Counted from the first letter of the stretch, positions 26,635 to 36,514 are shown. The stretch: 64,000 bases of DNA from Reichenbachiella versicolor (GCF_003171675.1 NZ_QFZQ01000005.1:372001-436000); one strand, 5' to 3'. Notes: generated by a model from the sequence alone, not told the origin. Numbers and translations are program-made.

Positions 26635-26751
26635 GAGTTGACTTTCAGATGATCCCTTTCGAATCGGGGAGGCAAAAGTAAATTTCGTATTTGATTTAGA
26701 CGAAAAAGCTAGAGTTTTGTGGCACATTATTATTGTCATATTCTCAACTCA

Positions 26752-27708
26752 ATGACGAATCACACAGATATGATAGAAAAAGATCTCAATCTTATCCAAG
26801 ACTTAGTCAATGTCTTCGCTCCTTCTGGGCGAGAGTCAGCAATGAAGGAATTCATTATTGATTTTGTACATACACATCAAAGAGATTGGAAAGTAAAGCC
26901 TGAAATCATAGAAGGGTCAGAATTTCAAGATTGTGTTATGTTGAAATTTGGCCAACCAAGAACCGCCGTCTTTGCTCACATGGACTCTATCGGATTCACC
27001 GTTCGATATGAAAATCAATTAGTGCCTATCGGTAGCCCTGATGCAGAAGATGGATATGAACTGACTGGCTCAGATAACTTGGGGCTTATTGATTGCAAGT
27101 TGGTCACCAAAGAAGATGAAATGGGTAGAAATCATCTATTTTATGACTTTGGTAGAGGTATTCAATCAGGAACAGAACTCGTATTCAAATCTAACTTTAG
27201 GTCTGAAGGAGACTATATACAATCATGTTATATGGACAATCGTCTTGGCATTTTCAATTGCCTCAAGATCGCTGAGGACTTAGAGAATGGTATCTTAGTT
27301 TTTTCTACAGGTGAAGAACATGGTGGTGGATCAGTACCTTTTTTAACCAAGTATATCTATGAAAAACTAGGGGTAAAGCAGGCTTTGATTTCTGATATCA
27401 CCTGGGTGACCGAAGGTGTCAAACATGGTGAAGGCGTTGCCATATCGATGCGCGATATGAGTATTCCCCGCCGGTCATATGTTGATAAAATCATTGAACT
27501 TACTAAAGAGTCTGGCGTATCATATCAAATCGAAGTGGAAAGAGCTGGAGGAAGCGACGGACGAGAAATCCAATCTTCACCATATCCAGTTGACTGGTGC
27601 TTTATCGGAGCTCCAGAAGACAATGTTCACTCCCCTAATGAAAAAGTACACAAAGCTGATATTGCAGCTATGGTGGATTTGTACAAATACCTTTTAAAGA
27701 ATCTTTGA
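26752..27708 (+). CDS. M42-type (cocatalytic zinc) aminopeptidase
   Basis: This 318-residue protein has the M42/M20-like metal ligands in order. VFAHMDSIGF supplies the first His, CYMDNRLG a bridging Asp, FSTGEEHGGGS the catalytic Glu pair, LISDITW an Asp and NVHSPNEKV the last His. Such enzymes are cytoplasmic aminopeptidases, some forming dodecamers. The start at 26752 gives MTNHTDMIEKD; an ATG 18 bases later is also possible. It is five bases upstream of hpt. Confidence 0.88.
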   Translation: MTNHTDMIEKDLNLIQDLVNVFAPSGRESAMKEFIIDFVHTHQRDWKVKPEIIEGSEFQDCVMLKFGQPRTAVFAHMDSIGFTVRYENQLVPIGSPDAEDGYELTGSDNLGLIDCKLVTKEDEMGRNHLFYDFGRGIQSGTELVFKSNFRSEGDYIQSCYMDNRLGIFNCLKIAEDLENGILVFSTGEEHGGGSVPFLTKYIYEKLGVKQALISDITWVTEGVKHGEGVAISMRDMSIPRRSYVDKIIELTKESGVSYQIEVERAGGSDGREIQSSPYPVDWCFIGAPEDNVHSPNEKVHKADIAAMVDLYKYLLKNL

Positions 27709-27712
27709 AAAG

Positions 27713-28237
27713 ATGAAAGTATTAGATAAAGAATTTGAGGTCATGATGACCCAGGAAGAAATCGACTCTCTAGTAAGTGACTTGGCCTCTAAACTAGATA
27801 CAGAGTACCAAGGCAAAGACTTAGTCATCGTCGCTATTCTCAATGGATCATTTATATTCGTTTCTGACTTAGTAAGAAAAATGAAACTCGATCCAGAGGT
27901 AATATTCTTAAAGTATAAATCCTATAAAGGCACTAGATCAGGAGAGGTAAAAGTTCAGCTTGAGTTAGAAGATGATATTGAAGACAAGCATGTTCTCATT
28001 CTTGAAGATATAGTTGATACAGGAAAGACTATTGTTCGAATCTCTCAGGATCTTAAAGAACATGAACCTGCTAGCTTGAAATACGGAACGCTCTTTCTCA
28101 AACCAGATTGCTACAATAGTGAAGTTGAACTGTCATTCATCGGCAAAGAGCTACCCAACAAGTTCGTCTTAGGGTATGGTATGGACTACAATGGAAAGGG
28201 CAGAAGTCTGAATGAGCTCTATCAATTAAAGGACTAA
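27713..28237 (+). CDS. hpt: Hypoxanthine phosphoribosyltransferase
   Basis: This 174-residue protein converts hypoxanthine or guanine plus PRPP to IMP or GMP in purine salvage. The PRPP-binding motif is HVLILEDIVDTGKTI (about residues 93-107). The flexible loop is YKSYKGTRSGEV. KPDCYN and LGYGMDYNGKGR lie near the C terminus, with the base-contacting Asp in GMDYN. It is four bases downstream of the M42 peptidase gene. Confidence 0.95.
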   Translation: MKVLDKEFEVMMTQEEIDSLVSDLASKLDTEYQGKDLVIVAILNGSFIFVSDLVRKMKLDPEVIFLKYKSYKGTRSGEVKVQLELEDDIEDKHVLILEDIVDTGKTIVRISQDLKEHEPASLKYGTLFLKPDCYNSEVELSFIGKELPNKFVLGYGMDYNGKGRSLNELYQLKD

Positions 28238-28247
28238 TAGATTTTCG

Positions 28248-28255
28248 TATCTTTG
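28248..28255 (+). promoter_or_regulatory. Bacteroidota -7 box for adk (TATCTTTG)
   Basis: TATCTTTG is a perfect TAnnTTTG box placed right after the hpt stop codon. Transcription would start near 28262, giving an untranslated leader of about 90 bases for adk. No good -33 TTTG is present. Confidence 0.6.
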
Positions 28256-28267
28256 CGACCCTAAAAA

Positions 28268-28320
28268 TGGCTAATAGCTCATCGGACTCGATGTGTAAGA
28301 GTTTGCATCAGCTATTTCCA
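28268..28320 (+). other. Structured 5' leader of adk
   Basis: The predicted leader folds into a two-tier stem-loop. TGG/CCA and AATAGCT (28273-28279) with AGCTATT (28310-28316) form the outer stem. CATCG-GACT-CGATG (28280-28293) is an inner hairpin. No T-run follows, so it is not a terminator. Its function is unknown. Confidence 0.45.
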
Positions 28321-28354
28321 AAAAAAATATTTCAAACTAACAGATCAGAAGAAG

Positions 28355-28927
28355 ATGCTTAACATCGTATTATTTGGACCTCCTGGCGCAGGAAAAGGCA
28401 CTCAAAGTGAAAACATTATTGAAAAATTTAACTTAACTCACCTTTCTACAGGAGACCTTTTTAGAAAGCATTTGGGCGAAGGAACTGACCTTGGTAAGCT
28501 TGCTCAAAAATATATGGACGATGGTAATCTTGTCCCTGACTCCGTAGTGATAGACATGGTAAAGGACAAAATCGCAAGCACTTCTGGAGCTAAAGGGTTC
28601 ATCTTCGATGGTTTTCCTAGAACCGTCCCTCAAGCTGAAGCGCTAGATACTATGCTCAAAGAATTCGACTCAGACATCAGTGGTATGATTGCTCTTGATG
28701 TACCAGACGATGAGTTAAGAACTAGACTTCTTGAAAGAGGAAAAACTTCAGGTAGAGCTGACGATCAAAACGTGGACAAAATCAACAATAGAATCCAAGT
28801 CTACAAGGATGAAACTATTCCGGTAGCTGAGTTTTACGAAAAGCAAGGTAAATTCAATAAAATTCATGGTGTAGGTAGCATAGAAGGAATCTTCGGTGAA
28901 ATCAGCACTGTGATTGAGAAGCTTTAA
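28355..28927 (+). CDS. adk: Adenylate kinase
   Basis: This 190-residue protein catalyses ATP + AMP to 2 ADP. Features are the P-loop FGPPGAGKGTQ at residues 6-16, the AMP-binding THLSTGDLFR, and FDGFPRTVPQAEAL. The LID is the short form (ERGKTSGRADD) without zinc cysteines, which explains the short length. It sits downstream of its own promoter-like box and a structured leader. Confidence 0.96.
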   Translation: MLNIVLFGPPGAGKGTQSENIIEKFNLTHLSTGDLFRKHLGEGTDLGKLAQKYMDDGNLVPDSVVIDMVKDKIASTSGAKGFIFDGFPRTVPQAEALDTMLKEFDSDISGMIALDVPDDELRTRLLERGKTSGRADDQNVDKINNRIQVYKDETIPVAEFYEKQGKFNKIHGVGSIEGIFGEISTVIEKL

Positions 28928-28940
28928 AAAATTACAATTT

Positions 28941-29020
28941 GTCATTTCAAGAGAGTGAAGAATCTATTGCTAAGCATAGATTTAGTGAAAACGATAATCT
29001 CTTCATTCTCTTAAAATGAC
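28941..29020. repeat. Long imperfect palindrome between adk and obg (interspersed-repeat-like)
   Basis: The 21-base arms (28941-28961 and 29000-29020) both begin GTCATTT when read inward. They pair with one mismatch and one G-U. An inner dyad AATCTAT/ATAGATT lies in the loop. A short T-run follows at 29022-29026, so it may also end adk transcription. The GTCATT ends resemble REP-like palindromes scattered in other genomes, and the spacer after hisB has a similar element. Confidence 0.65.
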
Positions 29021-29050
29021 ATTTTTGTTTGAACAATTATCCAATTAAAA

Positions 29051-30046
29051 ATGTCAGGCAGCAACTTCATTGATCACGTACGATTTTGTTCTCGCTCAGG
29101 AAAAGGCGGAGCTGGAGCAGTCAGCTTTCGTAGAGAGAAGCACGTACCAAAAGGAGGGCCTGATGGTGGTAATGGTGGCCGTGGTGGGCACATCATACTT
29201 CGGGGCAATAGACAACTTTGGACTCTTCTCCATTTAAGATACCGTAAGCATGTTATCGCCACAGACGGTGGCAATGGTGAAGGCGGCATCAGATCTGGTG
29301 CAGATGGTGAAGATGTTATTCTTGAGGTACCATTAGGTACTGTAGCTAAGAATGCCGAGACAGAAGAAACTATAGTAGAGATACTCGAAGAAGGTCAAGA
29401 ACTTATTCTAACCAAAGGTGGTAGAGGTGGACTTGGTAATCACAATTTCAAGAACGCCACTAATCAAACGCCTCGCTATGCTCAACCTGGTGAAGAAGGG
29501 ATAGAGGAGTGGATTCTACTGGAACTAAAAGTTCTAGCTGATGTAGGACTTGTTGGTTTTCCAAATGCTGGTAAATCTACTTTACTATCTGTAGTGTCAG
29601 CAGCTAAACCTGAGATAGCTAATTATGCATTTACCACACTTGTTCCAAACCTTGGTGTGGTGGGCTATCGTGATCACAAGTCGTTCGTAATGGCTGATAT
29701 TCCAGGGATAATTGAAGGAGCCTCTGAAGGAAAAGGAATTGGTTTAAGATTCTTAAGGCACATCGAACGCAACTCTACGCTTCTGTTCATGATTCCTGCA
29801 GATACTGATGATATCAAAAAAGAATACGAAATCCTCCTCAATGAGCTGACCGAATTCAATCCCGAATTACTCGATAAACAACGCATGCTGGCTATTACAA
29901 AATCTGACATGCTTGACGAGGAGTTGATGAATGAGATGCAAGCGGAGCTACCTGTAGGAATCCCCAATATATTTATATCTAGTGTTACTCAGTTCAATAT
30001 TGACAAATTGAAGGATATGATCTGGGCTCAACTCAACAATGATTAA
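29051..30046 (+). CDS. obg: GTPase Obg
   Basis: This 331-residue protein is the ribosome-assembly and stress GTPase Obg/CgtA. The Obg fold (residues 1-158) is glycine-rich ([31 protein letters not shown]). The G domain has GFPNAGKST (G1), DIPGIIEGA (G3), TKSD (G4) and ISSVT (G5). It ends without the extra C-terminal OCT domain, usual for this phylum. The RNA-associated function is cytoplasmic. Confidence 0.95.
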   Translation: MSGSNFIDHVRFCSRSGKGGAGAVSFRREKHVPKGGPDGGNGGRGGHIILRGNRQLWTLLHLRYRKHVIATDGGNGEGGIRSGADGEDVILEVPLGTVAKNAETEETIVEILEEGQELILTKGGRGGLGNHNFKNATNQTPRYAQPGEEGIEEWILLELKVLADVGLVGFPNAGKSTLLSVVSAAKPEIANYAFTTLVPNLGVVGYRDHKSFVMADIPGIIEGASEGKGIGLRFLRHIERNSTLLFMIPADTDDIKKEYEILLNELTEFNPELLDKQRMLAITKSDMLDEELMNEMQAELPVGIPNIFISSVTQFNIDKLKDMIWAQLNND

Positions 30047-30208
30047 AAAGCTCCAATTCGATTATTTATTTTAGTGAAAACCGTTCTAAAAGCCTTATCT
30101 GAACATTGAATACTAATATTCTCCATATTATAGACTCTTAGAGTTAACTATTACTCGAGGATCAATCAGGTAGTCTTATTGTGCTAAGTTTAAAACTTGG
30201 ACATGCAT

Positions 30209-30243
30209 TTTGTTCACTGTACTGTTAGAAAAGAGTATCTTAG
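30209..30243 (+). promoter_or_regulatory. Candidate promoter of the peroxiredoxin-like gene
   Basis: TTTG at 30209-30212 and TATCTTAG at 30236-30243 (two mismatches to TAnnTTTG) are spaced about as expected. Transcription would start near 30250. That favours translation from the GTG at 30268 over the upstream TTG. Confidence 0.35.
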
Positions 30244-30267
30244 TCGTTATTGCAAATAAATTTGATT

Positions 30268-30858
30268 GTGAATAAAAGAATACAAGCATTTTTTGTCATC
30301 GCTCTGCTTTCATTAAGTATATGCAACGCACAAAACCCTAATTCTAATTTTAACCCAGGAGATATTGTTCCTAATTTCACAGGAACTGACCAATTCAATA
30401 AACCATTTGAGCTGTATAGTACTTTAGAAAAAGGCCCAGTAGTTCTTATTTTCTACAGAGGCTATTGGTGTCCGTATTGTAATAAACAACTTAGTCAACT
30501 CGAGGACTCATTGAATTTCATTACTCAAAAAGGGGGTACTGTCATCGCAGTCACTCCTGAACAACCAGAGGGAATCGAGAAAACGATAAAGAAAACGGGT
30601 TCTTCATTCAAGATAATTCATGACAAAGACTTGAAAATTATGAACCTTTACAAGGTTGGTTTTTCGATTAGTGAATCTTTAAACAAGCAATATCAAAAAC
30701 ACGGCATTTATGTCGAAAGAAATAATGGATCTAATGGTCCAAATCTCCCTGTACCGGCAACCTATATTATAGGAAAAGATCAAAAGGTACTTTACACCTT
30801 TTATGATCCCGACTATAGAAAGCGAGCCACCGTAGGAAAAATTTTGGATAACCTTTAA
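30268..30858 (+). CDS. Peroxiredoxin-like (AhpC/TSA) exported protein
   Basis: From the GTG at 30268 this encodes about 196 residues. There is a signal peptide (LLSLSICNAQ at its end) and then a thioredoxin-fold redoxin domain. The active site is FYRGYWCPYCNKQL, a CxxC in the place of the peroxidatic Cys. VIAVTPEQPEG and the C-terminal ATYIIGKDQKVLYTF follow the usual fold. It probably detoxifies peroxides or handles thiols in the periplasm. An alternative TTG start at 30250 would add six residues. The EF-hand gene follows after 14 bases, so they may be co-transcribed. Confidence 0.85.
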   Translation: MNKRIQAFFVIALLSLSICNAQNPNSNFNPGDIVPNFTGTDQFNKPFELYSTLEKGPVVLIFYRGYWCPYCNKQLSQLEDSLNFITQKGGTVIAVTPEQPEGIEKTIKKTGSSFKIIHDKDLKIMNLYKVGFSISESLNKQYQKHGIYVERNNGSNGPNLPVPATYIIGKDQKVLYTFYDPDYRKRATVGKILDNL

Positions 30859-30872
30859 TAAGCAAAAACAGT

Positions 30873-31430
30873 ATGCTTTCCCCACTACAAATAAAGAAAC
30901 AAACTCACTTTTTCAACATCTTGGATTTTGATCGTAGCGGTACGATCGAGGAAGATGACTTCGAAGCCATTGGTGATAATCTCAGCATTGTCAGAGACTT
31001 TGATATGGACACGGTCGAGTATGAAACCGTAATGAGACTCACCAAAGGTATCTGGGGTAACCTAGTTCCATTCGTAAAGGGCACTCAGGGTACTCAAGAG
31101 CAATGGCTTCAATTCATGACAGTGCTACTTGCGGATGAAAATGAAGATAAATATGACAAGTACGTTCGTCAGTTTGTTTCAACTTTATTCAAACTCTTTG
31201 ATATTAATGAGGATGGGTATATTTCTCAGACTGAATATATAGACCTATTCATTGGACTGAGGATAGAGGTAAGGTTTGCTCCTAAAGCCTTCCGAAACCT
31301 TGATACTAATAACGATGGAAAACTTTCTCATGATGAAATCATCCAATCAGTAGATGAATTCATGAAAGACTCAGACCCTAAGGCACCAGGTAACTGGCTT
31401 TTCGGAGACTGGGAGGGAACGGTAGTTTAA
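30873..31430 (+). CDS. EF-hand calcium-binding protein
   Basis: This 185-residue protein carries at least three canonical EF-hand loops: DFDRSGTIEEDD (about residues 19-30), DINEDGYISQTE (about 110-121) and DTNNDGKLSHDE (about 144-155). The second site is degenerate (DFDMDTVEYETV region). The four-site layout resembles sarcoplasmic calcium-binding protein/calerythrin. There is no signal peptide, so it is probably a cytoplasmic calcium buffer or sensor. It lies directly behind the peroxiredoxin-like gene. Confidence 0.9.
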   Translation: MLSPLQIKKQTHFFNILDFDRSGTIEEDDFEAIGDNLSIVRDFDMDTVEYETVMRLTKGIWGNLVPFVKGTQGTQEQWLQFMTVLLADENEDKYDKYVRQFVSTLFKLFDINEDGYISQTEYIDLFIGLRIEVRFAPKAFRNLDTNNDGKLSHDEIIQSVDEFMKDSDPKAPGNWLFGDWEGTVV

Positions 31431-31454
31431 TTTCTCTAAAAAATTTAGATCATA

Positions 31455-31479
31455 GATGGCTTCTAATCTAGAAGCCATC
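31455..31479. terminator. Perfect hairpin at the convergent gene ends
   Basis: GATGGCTTCTA-ATC-TAGAAGCCATC is an 11-bp stem with a 3-base loop. It overlaps the stop codon of the minus-strand giant gene. On the minus strand a T-run follows after about 10 bases. It probably serves both converging genes. Confidence 0.7.
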
Positions 31480-34400
31480 ATCTTCATCCTCTTTTACAGG
31501 TTCCTGATTATCTAAAGGTGTTTCTTCCTTTTCTTCAGAGCTTTCATTCCCCTCATCATTAAATTCTTCTTCTGTCTCTTCTTCTACAAACTCATCATCC
31601 TCTGATAAGTTATCATCACTAAATTCATCATCCTCTAATTGCAACTCTGCCGGCATTTGAATTTTATATGGAGTATTAATTCCTAAGTACTTAGACCTGA
31701 AGCCTTCTACGTAATCTAACACCTCAAATTCGTCACCTAAGGTAATTGCATATTCACCAAAGCCTACTTTTTCAACCTTAGACGTTTCCACTACTCTCTC
31801 ATTGAAATCCTCACTAGAAGAATATACTAACAACCTACCCTGACTATAACTGAAATAATACCATGTACCCGCGTTCACTTCAAAGAAAAGGTTGAAAACA
31901 TCTACTCCCTCGTCGTCTTTTTTCACTTCAAGAAATCCATCTAGCATAGCATTGATATCATTATCAAAACTATGGGACAAACCAATTTTAGAAGTACTAT
32001 ACCAAGCTGCGTATTCTTGATTTCGTTTCATCTTTACATTCGTCAAGACCAAAGTTTTTTCAAGCTTATCATCTATTTTATAAAGCGGTGTATACTCTTT
32101 AAGCAATTTGCTTTCATACTTTCTAGCAGACTCATCATCTGTAAGTTGAGCTAGGTTTAGAACCAACTCTGAATTGCTACCATTAGCCTCTTTCACATCG
32201 GTATTGTCAAGTTCTTTCAGAATATCCTTTGCCATCATTTTCATCAGGTCATCGGATATTTTGAAATCCATCATCATCATAGCATTGATTCTAAATAATC
32301 CTGTCTCAGGAATACCTGTTCCTACAATAGCTGTTTGTACATTGAATTGACTGGACTGTTCAAGTAGGTCTACTTTGCCTTCATAACTCAATTGACCATT
32401 TTGGTCATTATAAATAAATGATTTACCTACATAGGAATTGCCATTATGCTTAACTGAATCTTCAATAATGAATTCCTGACTTTTCTCTTCATATGAAAGC
32501 ATTCCCTCTGCCTTGAAAAATGTCTCATCTTCTGGTGTGCGCTTCTCATGTAAATAAGACATGTAAAGTTCGTCATTGCCTAAATCATAATACAATCCAG
32601 CAATCGGTTCCTCACCATTCTCAGTTTTAGAATTAGCAATGTCTATATACACATTAGCAGTATCATTTTGAGCATTATACTCTATCCAATAATCATAACG
32701 ACCTAAAGTTTTGAAATATGGTGAGATATACCCTTCCTTATATAGTTTTTTATTGGCAGCCTGCAACTCAACTTCACCCTTGTAGAAAAAACCTGGCGAA
32801 CTCATTACATTCAAATCTTCTCCGACATGACCGTAGGCAGTTGTCATAGAATCTAGTTCTCCATTGGATTGCTCAACAACTCGGACAGCAAAATCCCGCA
32901 TGACTATGTCAAAAGTCTCTCCAGCACTATTGACTAAATGATAGACAGCATCTCCTTCAAATTTTTTCCTTGAGATGATTGTGATATTCCCTTGGGAGAA
33001 ATGATGATATTGATTCAATGAATCCATCTCCAGTTTCATATTGGTAAATGGTGTCAATACTGAATTCTCTAGAATTGTAGTTTGATTACCTTCAGGGATC
33101 AATCTAGCGTCAGCTACATTGATGTATGGAATACCATAAATATTCAAATCATAAGTCTCCATATCATAATATGCTCCCGAAGCATTGAAAGCAAGAGAAT
33201 CGAGATCTTCTCTAGTTGTATAGAAATACGAATATTTAATATCAACTTGCTCAGGCTTTTCCATGTAAATCTTAGCTGAATCAAGATACCATGTAGCATT
33301 TGACATGGACGTCTTCATCTGTGAATAAGGAAAACTGATTGCAGCAACACCCGCTTCTTCTGGTTGTACTTTTGCTTGATTTTCAGTCAAATCAAATTTC
33401 AACTTAACATCGTCACCTTCCATCGCTGGTTTCCCCGGAACATCCGTTAGAACCTCAAAATGCGCATGACGACCAGAATATTTATCACTTTCAAAATGAT
33501 ATTCTTGTGATATAGTTTTTGAACCTCTAGAGAACATTGTACCAGACCCATATACACCATTTCCTGTGATGTTTGCTTTTCCATCTAAGCTTGCTGATTG
33601 CTCATAAAACATAAATGGATCCTTAAGGTTTTCGATATACATACTGTCCTTATTAGGAAGCCATAGCATTCTGAAATGTTTCATCTCAGCTTGAGGATAA
33701 GACGCTGAACCGATTTGTCCCTCTTTCATGAAACTCTCTTGTCCCTCTGCAGTAACTGAATCCATGTAAAACGTAAACTTATCGGAGTGGATCTCTGCGG
33801 TTTGATAAGTAACGCGGCCATTAGCTGTTAATCCACCAAAATCAAGATTCAGAGAATCATAGAGAACTGCATCTCCTTTATAGAGATTGTATCCTTCGCT
33901 AGGAATAGTGTGTTTAAAACCAAGTGATCTATCAGGCATAATATGCAGAACTTCCTGAATCGGAGGCAAGATACCTCCTGAATAAAAAGTACCTGTAAAT
34001 GACAAAGAATCTATACTTTCTTGCCCTACAGTATCAGATTTGAAAGGAGGTATCAAGAAATAAACAGATCGATCATAGTTACCATCCAATATTTCCTTAC
34101 TATCAAAGTATACCACTGCTTCAGAATCAGATTCAAAGTAAGGGTATTGAGTATATTTTTTTAACCCAGCCTTATTATTTGGATGGTTAATATAAAGTAC
34201 TCCAGAAGTGGTTTCAAGATGCTGCGCTAGTGGTGTTCTTTCTTCTCCTTCTTCTTTTTGAACCTGTATCCTAATAGAATCAATCTTCCTCATATCCACT
34301 AGGTAACGCTCATAGTCAAAGACAAACTCTTTTCCCTTATACTGAAATCCTTCTGCGTTCACCATACCATTGAACTTCATCCCTTTATCCTCGATCAATG

Positions 34401-36459
34401 TCAACACTTTGTCATCTGGCTCTAAATAGACTTCGTTGTCAGGTGTAATATTTACTCTTCTTACACCTCGAACATCCATTTCTTTTCTATCAAAATTCAA
34501 AGAAGCATTTGGTTCATCGGGAGAAATCGATGAAATCAAAAAGTTATCGTAGTCTTTCTTTTTAGATACTGACATTATATAATGAAATGCCTTTCTGAGC
34601 ACCGTTATATCCCCTGTTTCCTTGTCGTAGGTGATGTAAGAGTTTTGGTGTAAGTACTCGACTGCTGTAAATATGAGAGACTGTTTGATATCATAAGTAC
34701 TCACCAGTTCCATGACATTATAGCTTGAATTATGGATTTTACGAGCGTAGTTTACAACCAGCCTGATAGGGTGAAAGCCTGACAATCCTGACATCTTTGC
34801 AAAACGTACAGAATTAAAAAAGTCCTCTGACTCGAATACCGCGGGGATCATTTGCGCCCCATTCATAATAGAAATGTCCAAACTATCAGATTCTATATCC
34901 CACCTAATCCGATCGGCTTTGAATTCCATCTTGAAGAATGAAGAGTAATAATAAGTATTCTTGTAATCTCCTTTATCCTTATAAATAGAGACATAATTTT
35001 TCCCAGCATCTAGTTTCACTTTAACAGCTGGATGATAAATAGAATCCCCTATTCCGTGATATATAGTAAGCTCAGCTAGGTCTGTTTTAATGGTAGAGTC
35101 GTTGTTGAAATAATAGAGCTCTGCTCTGGTTTTCATCGATCTAGGATCAGCACCTCTTACCTCCAACGTAGACGGAATCTTTGAAATAGAGGTTCCTACC
35201 ATTTGCCCTCCCCATAGACCAAAACCTCCTTTATAACTCATGTTATCGTAAGGCAGGTTAAGAACTTTATCTGAGTAAAAGGAAGTAAACCTAGGATATG
35301 GCTTAACCGACTTTTTCCTTCTTTTTAAACTTTTAAATTCGAAGGCTCCGGCTAAAGAATCTTCGAACATTTTTGGAAAGAGCATTCTTGCCCTTGAAGA
35401 TTTAAAAACTGGATTCTTTATTTCAAAATAGAAGTTTGTTAAGTCTACTAACACACCATCTGTACCTCTGATATCACCTGGCCACTCGACTAAACCAGAC
35501 TCTCCTACAAACACTCCATCACGAAGCATCAAGGATCCTTTCACATTCTTAATTCTAATCGTATCAAAAGGAGTAGATACTTTAAACTCCATTCCTTGAA
35601 GTTCTATTACAGCCCCTCCCACCTCTGGAATAAAATCATTGAGCTTGTACTGTGCTACATAATCTGTCTTTTCTAGTTGGAATGTCTTCCTTTCAAAAAC
35701 TTCTTCTTTTTGTTCATCTGGATCAGGTAAGAATCCTAAATCTGAGTCAGAACTCCAGTCTCCCTCATCATTGGATCCCCAGCCACTGTCATCGTCACTA
35801 CCCCAACCATCATTGGACGAATCAGAGGCCCAATCATCATTATCACCAAAATCATTCGCTTGAAACATTTCATCATCTTCGCTGATAATATCCTCTTCAG
35901 GATCGTCTTCCTCTACTTGTTCCTCTAAATTAAACTGTACATTTTCCGACGGCTTTACATCTTCTAAGAGTTTAAGAGAATACTGCCCTCCTTCTGTAGT
36001 CAACTTGTTGTATTTGGAAAAAAACAAGTACCCTCTAGCAAAGAAGTAGGTTAAGGTCTGACTCAAATTGACTACTTCCTTGTCACTATAATTATCAACT
36101 GCGTGCTCCATGACAGCTAGGATACTATCAATATCTTCTTGATCCGCGTTTTCCTGTGTGATAGAATAGGTAAGAAGACTAAAAAGATATCTATAGTGAG
36201 GATTCATACGCATACCTCGCTTTCGCATCTTCTCACAGATGTCAATTACTTTTTGTTTTTGAAGGTTGGTAAGCGATCCATCCCACGCACCACGAAAGTC
36301 ATATGCTACCTTATTAGTGGCTTCAAGCTCTACAGATTTCAATCCACGAATAACGTCCACAGCAAAAGAGTCTGGCTCTGTAGAAAATCGAAAGTACTGA
36401 GCCTTCGAAACCACAGAGGTACTCAACATACACAACACAAAAATTACATACCTATACAT
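31468..36459 (-). CDS. Giant exported protein of unknown function (1663 residues)
   Basis: A signal peptide (residues 1-20, ending VVSKAQ) precedes a helical segment (residues 30-190). Then comes an extremely acidic Asp/Ser/Gly/Trp repeat region (about residues 195-260, with repeats of the type DDSGWGSNDEGDW). The remainder is a very long beta-rich region with many short motifs of the form YxGKGxF / GxVDL. The C-terminal 60 residues are again almost purely acidic. No T9SS sorting domain or membrane barrel signature is visible. It is the last gene of a tpiA-septknot-prmA group, 55 bases after prmA. I do not know its function; its size and export suggest an envelope role. Confidence 0.75.
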   Translation of the reverse strand: MYRYVIFVLCMLSTSVVSKAQYFRFSTEPDSFAVDVIRGLKSVELEATNKVAYDFRGAWDGSLTNLQKQKVIDICEKMRKRGMRMNPHYRYLFSLLTYSITQENADQEDIDSILAVMEHAVDNYSDKEVVNLSQTLTYFFARGYLFFSKYNKLTTEGGQYSLKLLEDVKPSENVQFNLEEQVEEDDPEEDIISEDDEMFQANDFGDNDDWASDSSNDGWGSDDDSGWGSNDEGDWSSDSDLGFLPDPDEQKEEVFERKTFQLEKTDYVAQYKLNDFIPEVGGAVIELQGMEFKVSTPFDTIRIKNVKGSLMLRDGVFVGESGLVEWPGDIRGTDGVLVDLTNFYFEIKNPVFKSSRARMLFPKMFEDSLAGAFEFKSLKRRKKSVKPYPRFTSFYSDKVLNLPYDNMSYKGGFGLWGGQMVGTSISKIPSTLEVRGADPRSMKTRAELYYFNNDSTIKTDLAELTIYHGIGDSIYHPAVKVKLDAGKNYVSIYKDKGDYKNTYYYSSFFKMEFKADRIRWDIESDSLDISIMNGAQMIPAVFESEDFFNSVRFAKMSGLSGFHPIRLVVNYARKIHNSSYNVMELVSTYDIKQSLIFTAVEYLHQNSYITYDKETGDITVLRKAFHYIMSVSKKKDYDNFLISSISPDEPNASLNFDRKEMDVRGVRRVNITPDNEVYLEPDDKVLTLIEDKGMKFNGMVNAEGFQYKGKEFVFDYERYLVDMRKIDSIRIQVQKEEGEERTPLAQHLETTSGVLYINHPNNKAGLKKYTQYPYFESDSEAVVYFDSKEILDGNYDRSVYFLIPPFKSDTVGQESIDSLSFTGTFYSGGILPPIQEVLHIMPDRSLGFKHTIPSEGYNLYKGDAVLYDSLNLDFGGLTANGRVTYQTAEIHSDKFTFYMDSVTAEGQESFMKEGQIGSASYPQAEMKHFRMLWLPNKDSMYIENLKDPFMFYEQSASLDGKANITGNGVYGSGTMFSRGSKTISQEYHFESDKYSGRHAHFEVLTDVPGKPAMEGDDVKLKFDLTENQAKVQPEEAGVAAISFPYSQMKTSMSNATWYLDSAKIYMEKPEQVDIKYSYFYTTREDLDSLAFNASGAYYDMETYDLNIYGIPYINVADARLIPEGNQTTILENSVLTPFTNMKLEMDSLNQYHHFSQGNITIISRKKFEGDAVYHLVNSAGETFDIVMRDFAVRVVEQSNGELDSMTTAYGHVGEDLNVMSSPGFFYKGEVELQAANKKLYKEGYISPYFKTLGRYDYWIEYNAQNDTANVYIDIANSKTENGEEPIAGLYYDLGNDELYMSYLHEKRTPEDETFFKAEGMLSYEEKSQEFIIEDSVKHNGNSYVGKSFIYNDQNGQLSYEGKVDLLEQSSQFNVQTAIVGTGIPETGLFRINAMMMMDFKISDDLMKMMAKDILKELDNTDVKEANGSNSELVLNLAQLTDDESARKYESKLLKEYTPLYKIDDKLEKTLVLTNVKMKRNQEYAAWYSTSKIGLSHSFDNDINAMLDGFLEVKKDDEGVDVFNLFFEVNAGTWYYFSYSQGRLLVYSSSEDFNERVVETSKVEKVGFGEYAITLGDEFEVLDYVEGFRSKYLGINTPYKIQMPAELQLEDDEFSDDNLSEDDEFVEEETEEEFNDEGNESSEEKEETPLDNQEPVKEDEDDGF

Positions 36460-36514
36460 TCGAACAATAATGGTCGATCTAATGGCTAAAGATAAGCAAG
36501 CGAATGAGATAATA

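Noticed and set aside
35652-35885. His-rich plus-strand frame within the giant gene
   Set aside because: It is the antisense shadow of the acidic Asp/Ser repeat region.
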